NCBI GenBank assembly: GCA_964438705.1
Contig: CAYTKQ010000001.1
Coordinates: forward strand, 124,001-188,000
DNA from: Christensenella sp964438705
GTDB lineage: Bacteria; Bacillota; Clostridia; Christensenellales; Christensenellaceae
DNA: 64,000 nt
Direction of reading: 5' to 3'
Both the position numbers and the translations under genes were made by a program. The notes below the pieces were generated by a model, which had not been told where the DNA came from, did not search any database, and saw only the letters and a program-made list of their open reading frames with translations. Positions 8,111 through 17,422 of this stretch are shown piece after piece (within the stretch, counting starts at the first letter, position 1; each line of letters opens with the position of its first letter).

Positions 8111-9538
8111 ATGAAATATGAAATAGTGATCGGACTTGAGGTCCACGTGGAAATGGCGACGAAAACAAAGATTTTCTGCGCGTGCAAAAATGAATTTGGT
8201 TCGGAGCCGAACACGAATGTGTGCCCGGTGTGTCTTTCTATGCCGGGAACCCTTCCCGTATTGAACGCACAGGCGGTGGAATACGGTGTGCGTGCGGGGC
8301 TTTCGCTGAACTGTCATATACCGAACTATTCCAAGCTGGACAGGAAAGGGTATTTTTATCCAGACCTTGCAAAGGCATATCAAATTTCCCAGTTTGATTA
8401 TCCTCTTTGCGCGCGCGGAGAAGTGGAGCTTGACGTCGACGGGGAAAAGCACAAGATTGGGATCACGCGCATCCATATCGAAGAAGACGCGGGCAAGCTG
8501 GTGCATCAGGGATCGCAGAGCCTTGTGGACTACAACCGCGGCGGCGTACCGCTGATGGAGATCGTCACGGAGCCGGATTTTCGAAACGCCGTACAGGTGA
8601 AGGCGTTTTTGGATACGGTGCGCGCAAATATGGAATACATCGGTGTTTCGGACTGCAAGATGGAGGAAGGCTCCATGCGGTGCGACATTAACATTTCCGT
8701 TCGTCCGGAGGGAGAGAAAAAGCTCGGCACGCGCACAGAGCTAAAAAACATCAATAGCATTTCAGCGGCACAGCGCGCCATTGAATATGAGTCGAAGCGT
8801 CACATCGAGGTGATCGAGGACGGCGGACAGATCGTGCAGGAAACAAGGCGGTGGGATGACGGAAAAGCGAAGACTTTTTCCATGCGCGACAAGGAAGAAG
8901 CGCACGATTACCGCTATTTCCCGGACCCGGACCTCGTGCCTGTATATCTCACGGACGAGCAGATCGAGCAGATCAGGGCATCCTTGCCCGAGCTTCCGGC
9001 GACGAAGCGTGAACGCTATGTGCGCGAATTTGGCCTGCCTGAATATGATGCGGGCGTGTTGACGATGTCCAAATATACGGCACAGTTTTTTGAGGACAGC
9101 GTGGCGATTTATGACGAACCAAAGGCAATCAGCAACTATATCATGGTAGACCTTGCGCGGCTCTTAAAGGAAAACAGCGTGGAACCAAAGGACATCCCAG
9201 TTTCCCCACAGGATTTTACGGACCTGTTAAAGCTTGTGAGCGGCGGAGTGATCAACTCAAGCGTGGGCAAGCAGGTGTTTGAAGAGATGTTTAAAACGGG
9301 CAAAAAGCCTGCACAGATCGTCGAGGAAAAGGATTTGAAGCAGAACGACAACGCGGACGAAATCCTTGGGATCGTCCAGAAGATCATTGCGGACAACCCC
9401 AAACCTGTGGCTGATTATAAGGGCGGAAATGCAAAGGCAATGACCTTTTTTGTGGGGCAGGTTATGAAGGCGACCAAGGGCAAGGCGAACCCAAAGACGG
9501 TGAACGAACTTGTGAAGGCGGAGCTCGACAAAGCATGA
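8111..9538 (+). CDS. gatB: Asp/Glu-tRNA amidotransferase subunit B
   Basis: A 475-residue subunit that phosphorylates the mischarged glutamate or aspartate and transfers ammonia to it. The N-terminal family signature YEIVIGLEVH is followed by zinc-type cysteines (FCACKN..., VCPVCLSMPG). HDYRYFPDPDLVP and the C-terminal GatB/YqeY tRNA-binding domain (to VNELVKAELDK) are complete. The ATG at 8111 is preferred over the one at 8105, because GGAG at 8099-8102 then has 8 nt spacing. The stop overlaps the start of the next gene (ATGA). Confidence 0.98.
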   Translation: MKYEIVIGLEVHVEMATKTKIFCACKNEFGSEPNTNVCPVCLSMPGTLPVLNAQAVEYGVRAGLSLNCHIPNYSKLDRKGYFYPDLAKAYQISQFDYPLCARGEVELDVDGEKHKIGITRIHIEEDAGKLVHQGSQSLVDYNRGGVPLMEIVTEPDFRNAVQVKAFLDTVRANMEYIGVSDCKMEEGSMRCDINISVRPEGEKKLGTRTELKNINSISAAQRAIEYESKRHIEVIEDGGQIVQETRRWDDGKAKTFSMRDKEEAHDYRYFPDPDLVPVYLTDEQIEQIRASLPELPATKRERYVREFGLPEYDAGVLTMSKYTAQFFEDSVAIYDEPKAISNYIMVDLARLLKENSVEPKDIPVSPQDFTDLLKLVSGGVINSSVGKQVFEEMFKTGKKPAQIVEEKDLKQNDNADEILGIVQKIIADNPKPVADYKGGNAKAMTFFVGQVMKATKGKANPKTVNELVKAELDKA

Positions 9539-10521
9539 GGCAGGGTAAGCTCACCAATTCCATATTGCAGGAATTGGTGATTGACAAAATTGAACCGAGA
9601 AACAGAGAAACCGTGGTGGGAGCGGGTGTGGGCGAGGACTGCTGCGCCGTGAGAACCAACGGTCTGTGTGTCGTTTCTACCGACCCGATCACTGCGGGCG
9701 GCGAACAAACAGGCGTGCTCGCCATACACATCAACGCGAATGACATCGCGGCGGCGGGGGCGATCCCCATTGCGGCGCTTGTGACGCTGCTCATCCCACC
9801 GCATGGGACGGAGGAGGAGATCGCCGCTTTGATGCGGCAGATCAGCCAAACGGCACGTGAACTCGAGATCGACATCATCGGCGGGCACACGGAGGTCACA
9901 GACAGCGTGAACCGCACGGTGGTATCCGTAACGATGATCGGAAAACCCGTTATCGAGGGAAAGATGTTCCGCACCTCGGATATGCGGCCGGGAGACGACA
10001 TCATTATGACGAAGTATGCCGGACTGGAAGGTACGGCGATCATTGCCGCTGAATTTGCGGACGAGCTTGCGCTGGATGAGGAAGACAAACGCGCGCTTGC
10101 GCTGGTGGCGAATTCTCTGAGTGTGGTGCGAGACGGACGGATCGCTGCGGAAACCGACGGTGTGAGCGCGATGCACGACATCACCGAGGGAGGCGTTCTG
10201 GGTGCGGTAAGCGAGATGTGTACGGCATCGGGCGTGGGCGCGGTGATCGATCTTCACAAAGTCCCCGTTCTTGGCGTGACACAAAAAATATGTGATCGCT
10301 TTGAGATCGACGTATACGGCCTGATTTCTTCGGGCAGTATGCTGATCGCGGCGCAAGACGGTCCAGCCACCGCCGCGCGGCTCATAGAGCAGGGTATCCC
10401 CGCAGCGGTGATCGGCAAGGCGGAAGGAACGGAAATCTGCGATATTTCATCGGGCCATAAGAGGGAAATTCATCCATATCCGGCAGATCAGCTGTATTGC
10501 GTTTTGGAAAGAACTTTATAA
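9535..10521 (+). CDS. HypE/AIR-synthase-like ATP-binding protein
   Basis: A 328-residue protein of the PurM/AIR synthase superfamily, closest by motif to HypE-like proteins. It has the N-terminal AIRS domain (VGEDCCAVRT, then DPITAGGEQTG and HINANDIAAAGAIPIAAL, IIGGHTEVTD) and the C-terminal AIRS_C domain (DITEGGVLGAVSEM). HypE proper ends in a conserved cysteine that receives the carbamoyl group in NiFe hydrogenase maturation. Here the C-terminus is DQLYCVLERTL, with a Cys seven residues from the end rather than the classic terminal PRIC-type ending. No hyp or hydrogenase genes are nearby. The gene overlaps gatB by 4 nt, so it is probably translated with the gat operon. Function unknown; a general AIRS-family kinase-like role is as far as sequence takes it. 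Confidence 0.7.
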   Translation: MRQGKLTNSILQELVIDKIEPRNRETVVGAGVGEDCCAVRTNGLCVVSTDPITAGGEQTGVLAIHINANDIAAAGAIPIAALVTLLIPPHGTEEEIAALMRQISQTARELEIDIIGGHTEVTDSVNRTVVSVTMIGKPVIEGKMFRTSDMRPGDDIIMTKYAGLEGTAIIAAEFADELALDEEDKRALALVANSLSVVRDGRIAAETDGVSAMHDITEGGVLGAVSEMCTASGVGAVIDLHKVPVLGVTQKICDRFEIDVYGLISSGSMLIAAQDGPATAARLIEQGIPAAVIGKAEGTEICDISSGHKREIHPYPADQLYCVLERTL

Positions 10522-10543
10522 CACGCGCACAGTGTGTTATAAT
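10515..10543 (+). promoter_or_regulatory. Promoter for yicC-remA-gmk
   Basis: TTTATA (10515-10520) lies 17 bp before the consensus TATAAT (10538-10543), which has an extended TGT in front. The -35 overlaps the stop of the upstream gene. The next start codon is 33 nt downstream of the -10. Confidence 0.65.
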
Positions 10544-10576
10544 AATAAATTATCGGAAGTTTGAGAGGGCACGCAT

Positions 10577-11452
10577 TTGAAGAGCATGACGGGCTTTGGA
10601 AAAAGCGAAATCGCGATCGACGGAAGAAAGCTTCGTGTGGAGATCAAAACGGTCAATCACCGTTTTTTGGACATCAGCATCCGTGAGCCGCGCTTTCTGA
10701 TGTTTTTAGAGGACGATGTGCGCAAGCACATCAAAAAGCATTTGAGCCGGGGCCGCGTGGATGTATTCATTTATTACTCTTCCGAACGATCAGACGCGAA
10801 GGATGTGATCGTGGACATGCCCCTCATCAATGCCTATTTGAAAGCGGCGGAGGACATTGCGGCGCATGCCGGGGTGAAGAACGATCTGAGCGTAACAAGC
10901 CTGATGCGCCTGCCCGACGCGGTCAACTATCAGGATGAAAACGCGGACGAGGAAGCCTTGCGCAAGCTTTTGTATGCAAACATCGACGCGGCGCTCGGCG
11001 AACTGAAAAAGGCACGGGAAAAAGAAGGCGAGCAATTGAAACACGATATCGTTGAGCGGCTGGATACGATCCTTTCCTACGTAGGGCAGGTCGAAGCCAA
11101 GGAGGATATCGTTGTGCGGGAATATCAAGCCAAACTGAAAGAGCGGATCGGCGAGCTTCTCGACGGGGCCGAAATAGACGAGCAGCGCCTTGCGCAGGAG
11201 GTAGCGTTTTATGCGGACCGGTGCAATATCACCGAGGAGGTCGTGCGTCTAAAGAGCCATGTGAAGCAGTTTTTGGCGGCGACAGATGAGGATGCCGCAC
11301 AGGGAAGAAATATGGATTTCATTGTGCAGGAGATGAACCGGGAATTCAACACAATCGGTTCCAAAACACAGGACAATGAAATTTTAAAGTGCGTGATCGC
11401 CGGGAAAGGCGAAGTGGAGAAGATTAGGGAGCAGATACAGAATATCGAATAG
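10577..11452 (+). CDS. yicC: YicC-family endoribonuclease
   Basis: A 291-residue YicC/YloC-family protein. Members are RNases; YicC in E. coli is linked to turnover of a small RNA. The N-terminal signature KSMTGFGKSEI and the C-terminal DUF1732 region (GRNMDFIVQEMNREFNTIGSK, ending VEKIREQIQNIE) are present. The start is TTG 10577, directly preceding KSMTGFG as in homologues, with a GAGAGGG ribosome-binding site. The yicC-remA-gmk-rpoZ-coaBC-priA order is widely conserved in Firmicutes. It begins this run, behind its own promoter. Confidence 0.93.
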   Translation: MKSMTGFGKSEIAIDGRKLRVEIKTVNHRFLDISIREPRFLMFLEDDVRKHIKKHLSRGRVDVFIYYSSERSDAKDVIVDMPLINAYLKAAEDIAAHAGVKNDLSVTSLMRLPDAVNYQDENADEEALRKLLYANIDAALGELKKAREKEGEQLKHDIVERLDTILSYVGQVEAKEDIVVREYQAKLKERIGELLDGAEIDEQRLAQEVAFYADRCNITEEVVRLKSHVKQFLAATDEDAAQGRNMDFIVQEMNREFNTIGSKTQDNEILKCVIAGKGEVEKIREQIQNIE

Positions 11453-11461
11453 GAGTGTTTT

Positions 11462-11725
11462 ATGTCTATCAAGTTGATCAACATCGGTTTTGGTAATATT
11501 GCCTCGGCAAACAGGCTTGTGGCCATTGTAAGCCCGGAATCCGCTCCCATCAAGCGCATCATATCAGAAGCGCGCGCAGCGGGACGGCTGATTGACGCGA
11601 CCTATGGCAGACGGACGCGTGCGGTGGTCATTATGGACAGCGAACATGTTATTTTGTCGGCGGTGCAGCCGGAAACGGTCGCAAACCGCATTGTCACAAA
11701 GGATTCAGATGATTCAGACGATTGA
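11462..11725 (+). CDS. remA: RemA/DUF370 family DNA-binding regulator
   Basis: An 87-residue RemA-family protein. In Bacillus RemA is a ring-forming DNA-binding activator of matrix and osmoprotection genes; in other Firmicutes its role is less clear. The conserved core INIGFGNIASANRLVAIV, the basic segment SAPIKRIISEA and DATYGRRTRAVVIMDSEHVILSAVQPETV are all here. An acidic tail (SDDSDD) ends the protein. It lies 9 nt after yicC and just before gmk, with AGGAGTG before the ATG. The regulatory targets cannot be told from this sequence. Confidence 0.93.
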   Translation: MSIKLINIGFGNIASANRLVAIVSPESAPIKRIISEARAAGRLIDATYGRRTRAVVIMDSEHVILSAVQPETVANRIVTKDSDDSDD

Positions 11726-11736
11726 GGGAGTGTGGA

Positions 11737-12297
11737 ATGGATAGCATTGGAAAGCTGATCGTGATTTCGGGGCCGTCCGGTGCCGGAAAGGGTACGATCG
11801 TGGAACAGCTTTTGTCGGATAGCCGATATGAACTCTCCATATCGTGCACCACGCGTGAGCCGCGTGGGCAGGAGCAGGAGGGGAAGCATTATTTTTTTAA
11901 ATCCAGAGAGGAATTTGAAAAAATGATCGGGGAAAGCAAATTCCTCGAATATGCGGATGTATTCGGTCGATATTATGGAACGCCTAAGGATTATGTGCTC
12001 GACAAACTGAAAAGCGGAAAAAACGTGATCCTTGAAATAGACGTGCAAGGAGCGCTGCAGGTAAAAAAAAATTATCCGCAGGCGCTGATGATTTTCATCC
12101 TGCCACCCTCAGAAGAGGTGCTGCTCGAACGGCTGCGCGGGCGAAAGACCGAAACAGAGGAGCAGATCGCCAAGCGTTTTGGCAAGGCAAGGGAAGAAAT
12201 GGCCTTTGCGGAGCAATATAATTACACAGTCGTCAACGACGACTTGCAAACAGCGGTCGATGAGGTGCGAAACATCATTGAACGGGCCGTGATATAA
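11737..12297 (+). CDS. gmk: Guanylate kinase
   Basis: A 186-residue enzyme that phosphorylates GMP to GDP. The P-loop GPSGAGKGT is near the N-terminus. The GMP-binding segment (SCTTREPRGQEQEGKHYFF), EYADVFGRYYGTP, and the lid region with RLRGRKTETEEQIAKR follow. I take the ATG at 11737, which has GGGAG about 6 nt upstream, rather than the TTG at 11722. It sits 11 nt after remA and 31 nt before rpoZ. In many Firmicutes Gmk is a direct target of (p)ppGpp; relA is also in this window. Confidence 0.97.
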   Translation: MDSIGKLIVISGPSGAGKGTIVEQLLSDSRYELSISCTTREPRGQEQEGKHYFFKSREEFEKMIGESKFLEYADVFGRYYGTPKDYVLDKLKSGKNVILEIDVQGALQVKKNYPQALMIFILPPSEEVLLERLRGRKTETEEQIAKRFGKAREEMAFAEQYNYTVVNDDLQTAVDEVRNIIERAVI

Positions 12298-12328
12298 TAA
12301 AATACACTAGATCAATGGAGGATTTGAT

Positions 12329-12535
12329 ATGATACATTTGGAGCTGAACGACTTACTGAAAAAAGTGGATTGCAGGTATACGCTGATCGTGGAGACAGCA
12401 AAGCGCGCACGGCAGCTGATCGACGGGGCACAGCCGCTTACCGAGCCGGCGGACAAAAACCCTGTGTCGCAGGCGGTGGACGAGATCGTGAATGACAAGG
12501 TGACGTATATTCGCGTGACGGACGGCATCAAGTAA
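12329..12535 (+). CDS. rpoZ: RNA polymerase omega subunit
   Basis: A 68-residue omega subunit that helps assemble beta'. The conserved helix LLKKVDCRYTLIVETAKRARQLIDGA is near the N-terminus, and the C-terminus keeps NPVSQAVDEIVNDKVTYIR. Length is normal for Firmicutes. A good GGAGG precedes the ATG at 12329. It is followed by coaBC after 2 nt, the usual order. Confidence 0.95.
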   Translation: MIHLELNDLLKKVDCRYTLIVETAKRARQLIDGAQPLTEPADKNPVSQAVDEIVNDKVTYIRVTDGIK

Positions 12536-12537
12536 CA

Positions 12538-13722
12538 ATGTTTGGAGGCAAGAACGTCCTTTTGGGCGTGACGGGCGGCATTGCAGCCTATAAGAGCGCA
12601 AATCTTGCAAGCTTGCTGAAAAAAGCGGGTGCCGGAGTGGACGTTGTGATGACGGAGGCGGCGACCCGTTTTGTTGCGCCGCTCACATTTGAAACATTAT
12701 CCGGCAATGCGGTCACGACCGACTTGTTTTCGCGGGAAAAACCGTGGGAGGTCGAGCACATTGCGCTTGCGAAAAAGGCGGACATCGCAATCGTCGCCCC
12801 GGCGACGGCAAATACGATCGCAAAGCTTGCGTGCGGGATTGCGGACAATATGCTTACGACGACGCTGCTCGCGTGTACATGCCCGGTGGTCATCGCTCCG
12901 GCGATGAACACGGCGATGTATGAGAACATCGCGACGCAGGTGAATCTGCAAATTTTGAAGGACCGCGGCTTTTTCATCCTGCCGACTGGCGAGGGAACGC
13001 TTGCGTGCGGGGACATGGGTGCGGGACGCATGCTTGAGCCGGAAGAAATTCTGGATTTTGCGGAGGACGCGCTGCAAAAAAAAAACGACCTGAGCGGCAA
13101 ACGGATACTTGTGTCTGCGGGACCCACGCGCGAAGCCATCGACCCGGTGCGCTATCTGACCAACCGCTCATCAGGCAGGATGGGATATGCACTTGCGGAA
13201 CGTGCAGTCCGCAGGGGCGCTGAAGTACAGCTTGTTTCCGGCCCGGTCACAATACCGCCGCCGCGAAATGTTAAGCTGCACTCCATTGAGAGTGCCGCGG
13301 ATATGTACGAGGCGATGCGGATTTTAAAAAACGACGCGGACGTCATCATCATGTGCGCCGCCGTCGCGGATTATGCGCCCGTATGCTGCGCAGAGCACAA
13401 GATGAAGAAGCAGGAAGTTCTCAGCTTGGAGCTGAAAAAAACAAAGGATATTCTGGCGGAGCTTGGAACAAATAAATGCGCTTACCTCGTGGGCTTTGCT
13501 GCGGAGACGCAAAATCTGGAAGGATACGCCAAGGATAAGCTCAAACGAAAAAATCTGGACATGATCGTTGCGAATGACGTATCCGGGTCAGAAACAGGGT
13601 TTGACAGTGAGCACAACATCGTTTCGATCTACACGAAGGATGGAGAGGCTGTGCATCTGGAAAAGGACACGAAGCGAAAGCTCGCGGACAGGATATTGAG
13701 CGAGATCGTAAAACATATCTGA
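12538..13722 (+). CDS. coaBC: Bifunctional phosphopantothenoylcysteine decarboxylase/synthetase
   Basis: A 394-residue CoaBC fusion that makes 4'-phosphopantetheine for coenzyme A: CoaB couples cysteine to phosphopantothenate using CTP and CoaC decarboxylates the product with FMN. The flavoprotein half (residues 1-~185) starts VLLGVTGGIAAYKSA, has the active-site His in EVEHIALAKKADI and the PAMNTAMYE motif; GTLACGDMGAGRM is the substrate clamp. The CoaB half begins at KRILVSAGPTREAIDPVR and includes AAVADYAP and KTKDIL. Its ATG is only 2 nt after the rpoZ stop and has no ribosome-binding site of its own, so it probably depends on translational coupling. Confidence 0.97.
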   Translation: MFGGKNVLLGVTGGIAAYKSANLASLLKKAGAGVDVVMTEAATRFVAPLTFETLSGNAVTTDLFSREKPWEVEHIALAKKADIAIVAPATANTIAKLACGIADNMLTTTLLACTCPVVIAPAMNTAMYENIATQVNLQILKDRGFFILPTGEGTLACGDMGAGRMLEPEEILDFAEDALQKKNDLSGKRILVSAGPTREAIDPVRYLTNRSSGRMGYALAERAVRRGAEVQLVSGPVTIPPPRNVKLHSIESAADMYEAMRILKNDADVIIMCAAVADYAPVCCAEHKMKKQEVLSLELKKTKDILAELGTNKCAYLVGFAAETQNLEGYAKDKLKRKNLDMIVANDVSGSETGFDSEHNIVSIYTKDGEAVHLEKDTKRKLADRILSEIVKHI

Positions 13723-13772
13723 GAACAGGAAGCGTGCTTAGAAAGTGCGCTTTTTTTGAAGGAGGAGCAGCG

Positions 13773-15977
13773 TTGTACGCAAAGGTGATCGTGGACATCT
13801 CGCACGCGCAGGTTGACCGCGTATTTGAATACAGCATTCCAGACGGGATGGACGTTCGCGAGGGTAAACGCGTCAAGGTGCCTTTTGGCAGAACGCGGGA
13901 CACCGAAGGCGTTGTGATCGGCCTGAGCGACGTGGCGGAATACGCGGAGGAGAAGATCAAAGCAGTCATTTGCACGTTGGATGATTTTTGTGCGCTCACA
14001 AAAGAACAGATAGCGCTTGCGGAGTTTATTTGCAAGAGATACAACACGACGCTGGCTTCGGCGTTGCGGTTTATGCTGCCCGCAGAGGTGCGCGGCGGAC
14101 GCGTGAGTGCAAAAACGCAGAATGTGGCGCGCCTTACGCTGAGCGGCGAAATGCTGAGCGCTGCGGAGCAAGCGCTCAAAAAAAAGGACGGAAGCGTCAA
14201 ATTTCCCAAGCAACTGGAGACGATCGCGCTCTTGAAGGAGTGTGGGGAGTGCCCGGTGGCGGAACTGAACGCGTCGGCAGTGAAATCGCTCGAGAAAAAA
14301 GGCGTGATTTCGATCATAAAAGCAGAGGTTGCGCGTAAGCCGTTTGAAAATGCTGTACAGCGCGTTGCGGATTATGAGTTGACGCAAAAGCAGCAGACGG
14401 TGCTGGACGCAATTTTGAAAAATAGGAAAAAACGTTTTTTGCTGCACGGTGTGACAGGGAGCGGCAAAACGGAAATCTACATCCGCGTGATCCGCGAATG
14501 CATCAAACAAGGCAAGACAGCGATTTTGCTCGTCCCGGAAATATCGCTTACGCCGCAAACCTATACGTTTTTGAAGCAGCGATTCGATGAAGAGATCGCA
14601 GTGTTCCACTCCGGTCTTTCCTCGGGAGAACGGTATGACGAATGGATGAAGGTGAAGCGCGGGGAGGCGCGGATCGTGTTGGGCGCACGCAGTGCCGTAT
14701 TTGCCCCGCTCGAGCATATTGGCGCCATCATCATCGATGAAGAGCACGAGACGAGCTATAAAGCGGACAACTACCCAAAATATACGGCGCACGAGATTGC
14801 GGAAGAACGCTGCCGTTTAAACGACGCATTTCTGATTATGGGCAGTGCCACGCCGCGTGTTGAAACCTATTACAGGGCGAAGCGAGGCGAATATGAAATC
14901 CTCAAGATGCCGAACCGGCTCTTTGACCTGCAATTGCCCGCCGTCGAAATCGTTGATATGTGCAACGAGCTCAAGAACGGAAATCGAACGGCGATCAGCG
15001 GGAGGCTTTACGACGAGCTCGAACGCACGCTCGCCGAGGAAAAGCAGGCGATGCTGTTTTTGAATCGGCGGGGATATTCCACGTTTGTGATGTGCCGTTC
15101 GTGCGGTTATGTGGTGAAGTGCGACAGCTGCGATGTGACGATGACCTATCACAAAGCGCAGGATATATTAAAATGTCACTACTGCGGCAAGGTGAAAACG
15201 CCGGAAACAATGTGCCCGGAATGCGGGAAACCGCATCTCAAATATTTTGGTATGGGCACGCAGCAGATCGAGGAGCAGATCAAAACGATGTTCCCCAAGG
15301 CGCGTACCCTTCGTATGGATCTTGATACCACGGGAACAAAGGATGCGCATCTTAAGCTGTTTGAGGAGTTTGCAGCCCACAAAGCCGATATCCTGATCGG
15401 CACGCAGATGATAACAAAGGGCTTTGATTTCAAGGACGTGACCTTATCGGCGATCCTCGCGGCGGATACAATGCTCAACATCCCCGACTACAGGAGCGCA
15501 GAACGCACATTTGGGCACATCACGCAAATCGCGGGACGTGCGGGCAGAAAGGAGCCGGGTACGGTGGTGCTGCAAACCTACAACCCGACGCACTATGCCA
15601 TTCAATACGCTAAATATCACGATTATGACGGCTTTTTCAACGAGGAGATCGTCTTGCGTGAAATGGCCCAGCTCCCGCCGTTCTCCACTTATGTGCAAAT
15701 ACAGTTTTCGGGAGAAAAAAATGAGCAGGTCGTCGAGGCTGTAAAAGATTTTATCCGTAAATTAAAAGCTGTGTTATTGCCGTATAAACATGATATAATA
15801 AGTATCAGAGCCTCTGAGGCAGCGATCAAACGGATCAAAAACATGGAACGGTATCATATCCTGATCCACATGAAGAACGACGAAGCGCTAACGGGGCAGA
15901 TTTACCGGATATTCAATCAAACAAAATACGCAAACGTGTTGATCGGAATCGACATCAATCCGGTCAATATGGCGTAA
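13773..15977 (+). CDS. priA: Primosomal replication restart helicase PriA
   Basis: A 734-residue 3'-5' helicase that reloads the replisome at stalled forks. The N-terminal fork-binding domain (YAKVIVDISHAQVDRVFEY) is followed by Walker A (GVTGSGKTE, near residue 227) and the DEEH box. The paired zinc cluster has eight cysteines in CRSC...CDSC...CHYC...CPEC. GTQMITKGFDFKDVTL and QIAGRAGRKEPG are motifs V and VI. TTG 13773 is chosen because GGAGGA lies 7 nt upstream and the N-terminus then matches family members; an upstream GTG at 13734 would add 13 unrelated residues. def follows after 10 nt. Confidence 0.96.
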   Translation: MYAKVIVDISHAQVDRVFEYSIPDGMDVREGKRVKVPFGRTRDTEGVVIGLSDVAEYAEEKIKAVICTLDDFCALTKEQIALAEFICKRYNTTLASALRFMLPAEVRGGRVSAKTQNVARLTLSGEMLSAAEQALKKKDGSVKFPKQLETIALLKECGECPVAELNASAVKSLEKKGVISIIKAEVARKPFENAVQRVADYELTQKQQTVLDAILKNRKKRFLLHGVTGSGKTEIYIRVIRECIKQGKTAILLVPEISLTPQTYTFLKQRFDEEIAVFHSGLSSGERYDEWMKVKRGEARIVLGARSAVFAPLEHIGAIIIDEEHETSYKADNYPKYTAHEIAEERCRLNDAFLIMGSATPRVETYYRAKRGEYEILKMPNRLFDLQLPAVEIVDMCNELKNGNRTAISGRLYDELERTLAEEKQAMLFLNRRGYSTFVMCRSCGYVVKCDSCDVTMTYHKAQDILKCHYCGKVKTPETMCPECGKPHLKYFGMGTQQIEEQIKTMFPKARTLRMDLDTTGTKDAHLKLFEEFAAHKADILIGTQMITKGFDFKDVTLSAILAADTMLNIPDYRSAERTFGHITQIAGRAGRKEPGTVVLQTYNPTHYAIQYAKYHDYDGFFNEEIVLREMAQLPPFSTYVQIQFSGEKNEQVVEAVKDFIRKLKAVLLPYKHDIISIRASEAAIKRIKNMERYHILIHMKNDEALTGQIYRIFNQTKYANVLIGIDINPVNMA

Positions 15978-15987
15978 CGGAGGAAAC

Positions 15988-16473
15988 ATGGCAACAAGAA
16001 CCATATTACAAAACGACAGCCCGCGGCTCAGAAAAATTTCGCGGCCAGTGACAAAGATCAATCAGCATATCATCGACCTTCTGGACGACATGGCGCAGAC
16101 GATGTATGAAGCGCGCGGCGTGGGGCTTGCCGCACCGCAGGTGGGTGTTCTGCGCAGGGTGGTGGTGATTGACGTTGGCGAAGGCCTCATCGAACTCATC
16201 AACCCTAAAATCGTGGGAACCGAAGGCCAGCAGCGCACAGAAGAGGGCTGCTTATCGCTGCCAGACGACGTGGGTTATGTGATCCGCCCCGCGAAGGTCA
16301 GGGTGCGCGCACTCGACCGCAACGGTGAAATGCGCGAATACGAGGGCGAGGAGCTTTTGGCAAAGGCGTTTGCGCACGAGATCGATCATCTGGACGGCAT
16401 ATTATTTACGGATAAGATGGTGGAGCGGATCGAGCAGGAAGAGGGAGAAGTGGAAGATGAACAAGACCTCTAG
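15988..16473 (+). CDS. def: Peptide deformylase
   Basis: A 161-residue metalloenzyme that removes the formyl group from new proteins. All three motifs are intact: GVGLAAPQVG, EGCLSLP with the metal-binding cysteine, and HEIDHLDG with the two metal-binding histidines and catalytic glutamate. The C-terminus ends in an acidic stretch (EQEEGEVEDEQDL) that overlaps the start of fmt by 17 nt. Pairing with fmt puts both halves of the formyl-methionine cycle in one transcript. Confidence 0.97.
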   Translation: MATRTILQNDSPRLRKISRPVTKINQHIIDLLDDMAQTMYEARGVGLAAPQVGVLRRVVVIDVGEGLIELINPKIVGTEGQQRTEEGCLSLPDDVGYVIRPAKVRVRALDRNGEMREYEGEELLAKAFAHEIDHLDGILFTDKMVERIEQEEGEVEDEQDL

Positions 16474-17422
16474 GATCGTTTTTATGGGAACGCCGGATTT
16501 TGCCGTGCCTTCCTTAGAAATGCTGATCCGTGAAGGTTACAATGTTGTCGGCGTCATCACCCAGCCGGACAGGAAGGCAGGACGCGGACATAAAATGATG
16601 CCGCCGCCCGTTAAGGTGATTGCGGAAAAAAGCGGGATACCCGTTTATCAATTCGAGAAGATCAGAGTGCCCGAAGGGGTTGCCCTGTTAAAGGAACTGG
16701 CTCCGGCACTGATGATCACAGCGGCGTTCGGGCATATTTTGACAGAAGAAATACTGGCGATTCCGGAATATGGCTGTATCAATGTGCACGCCTCCCTGCT
16801 TCCAAAGCTGCGAGGGGCCGCACCCATTCAGTGGGCCATCATCAATGGGGAAAAGCAGACGGGCGTGACCACTATGTACACCGTCAAAGCTCTCGATGCG
16901 GGGGATATTCTGGAGCGTCGAAGCATCGTCATCCCGCAAGAGATGACGGCGGGGGAGCTTTATACGGATTTGAGCGTACTGGGCGCTGATGTGTTGAAAC
17001 GTACGCTTGGGAAAATGGAGCAGGGTACGCTCGAACGCACGCCGCAGAGCGAAGATGAAGCGACTTATTTTCCGATGTTCAAAAAAGGCTTTGGGGAGAT
17101 CGATTTTACAAAGACCGGTGCGCAGATACACGATTTTGTGCGCGGGACAAACCCCGTGCCCGGCGCTTATATGATGTATGGTGACGAGAAGATCAAGATA
17201 TACCGCGTCAAGGCTGAGCCGTATTCCGGCCCGGAACCATGCGGGACGGCACTGTTTGCGGACAGCAAACGGGGCTTGGGCATCCGTTGCGCGGATGGGC
17301 TTGTTTGTATTGAGGAATTGAAACGATGCGGAGCGCGCTGTATGGACGCGCGGGATTGTTTGTGCGGCAGACCAATCGAGGTCGGATATGTGTTTGAAAA
17401 CAGGGGGAATAACGAGGATTGA
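16457..17422 (+). CDS. fmt: Methionyl-tRNA formyltransferase
   Basis: A 321-residue enzyme that formylates initiator Met-tRNA using 10-formyltetrahydrofolate. Motifs include FMGTPDFAVPSLEML at the N-terminus, HASLLPKLRGAAPIQWAI with the catalytic histidine, and GVTTMYTVKALDAGDIL. The C-terminal OB-like tRNA-binding domain ends near RPIEVGYVFEN. The ATG at 16457 lies inside the end of def, with GGAAG-like purines upstream. Its stop overlaps the TTG of rsmB. Confidence 0.96.
   Translation: MNKTSRIVFMGTPDFAVPSLEMLIREGYNVVGVITQPDRKAGRGHKMMPPPVKVIAEKSGIPVYQFEKIRVPEGVALLKELAPALMITAAFGHILTEEILAIPEYGCINVHASLLPKLRGAAPIQWAIINGEKQTGVTTMYTVKALDAGDILERRSIVIPQEMTAGELYTDLSVLGADVLKRTLGKMEQGTLERTPQSEDEATYFPMFKKGFGEIDFTKTGAQIHDFVRGTNPVPGAYMMYGDEKIKIYRVKAEPYSGPEPCGTALFADSKRGLGIRCADGLVCIEELKRCGARCMDARDCLCGRPIEVGYVFENRGNNED

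Noticed and set aside
13629..14792. Long minus-strand open frame (387 codons) opposite coaBC and priA
   Set aside because: It lies wholly antisense to priA, whose helicase and zinc motifs are intact, and its translation is His/Arg/Phe-rich with no recognisable domain. It is a shadow of the real gene.
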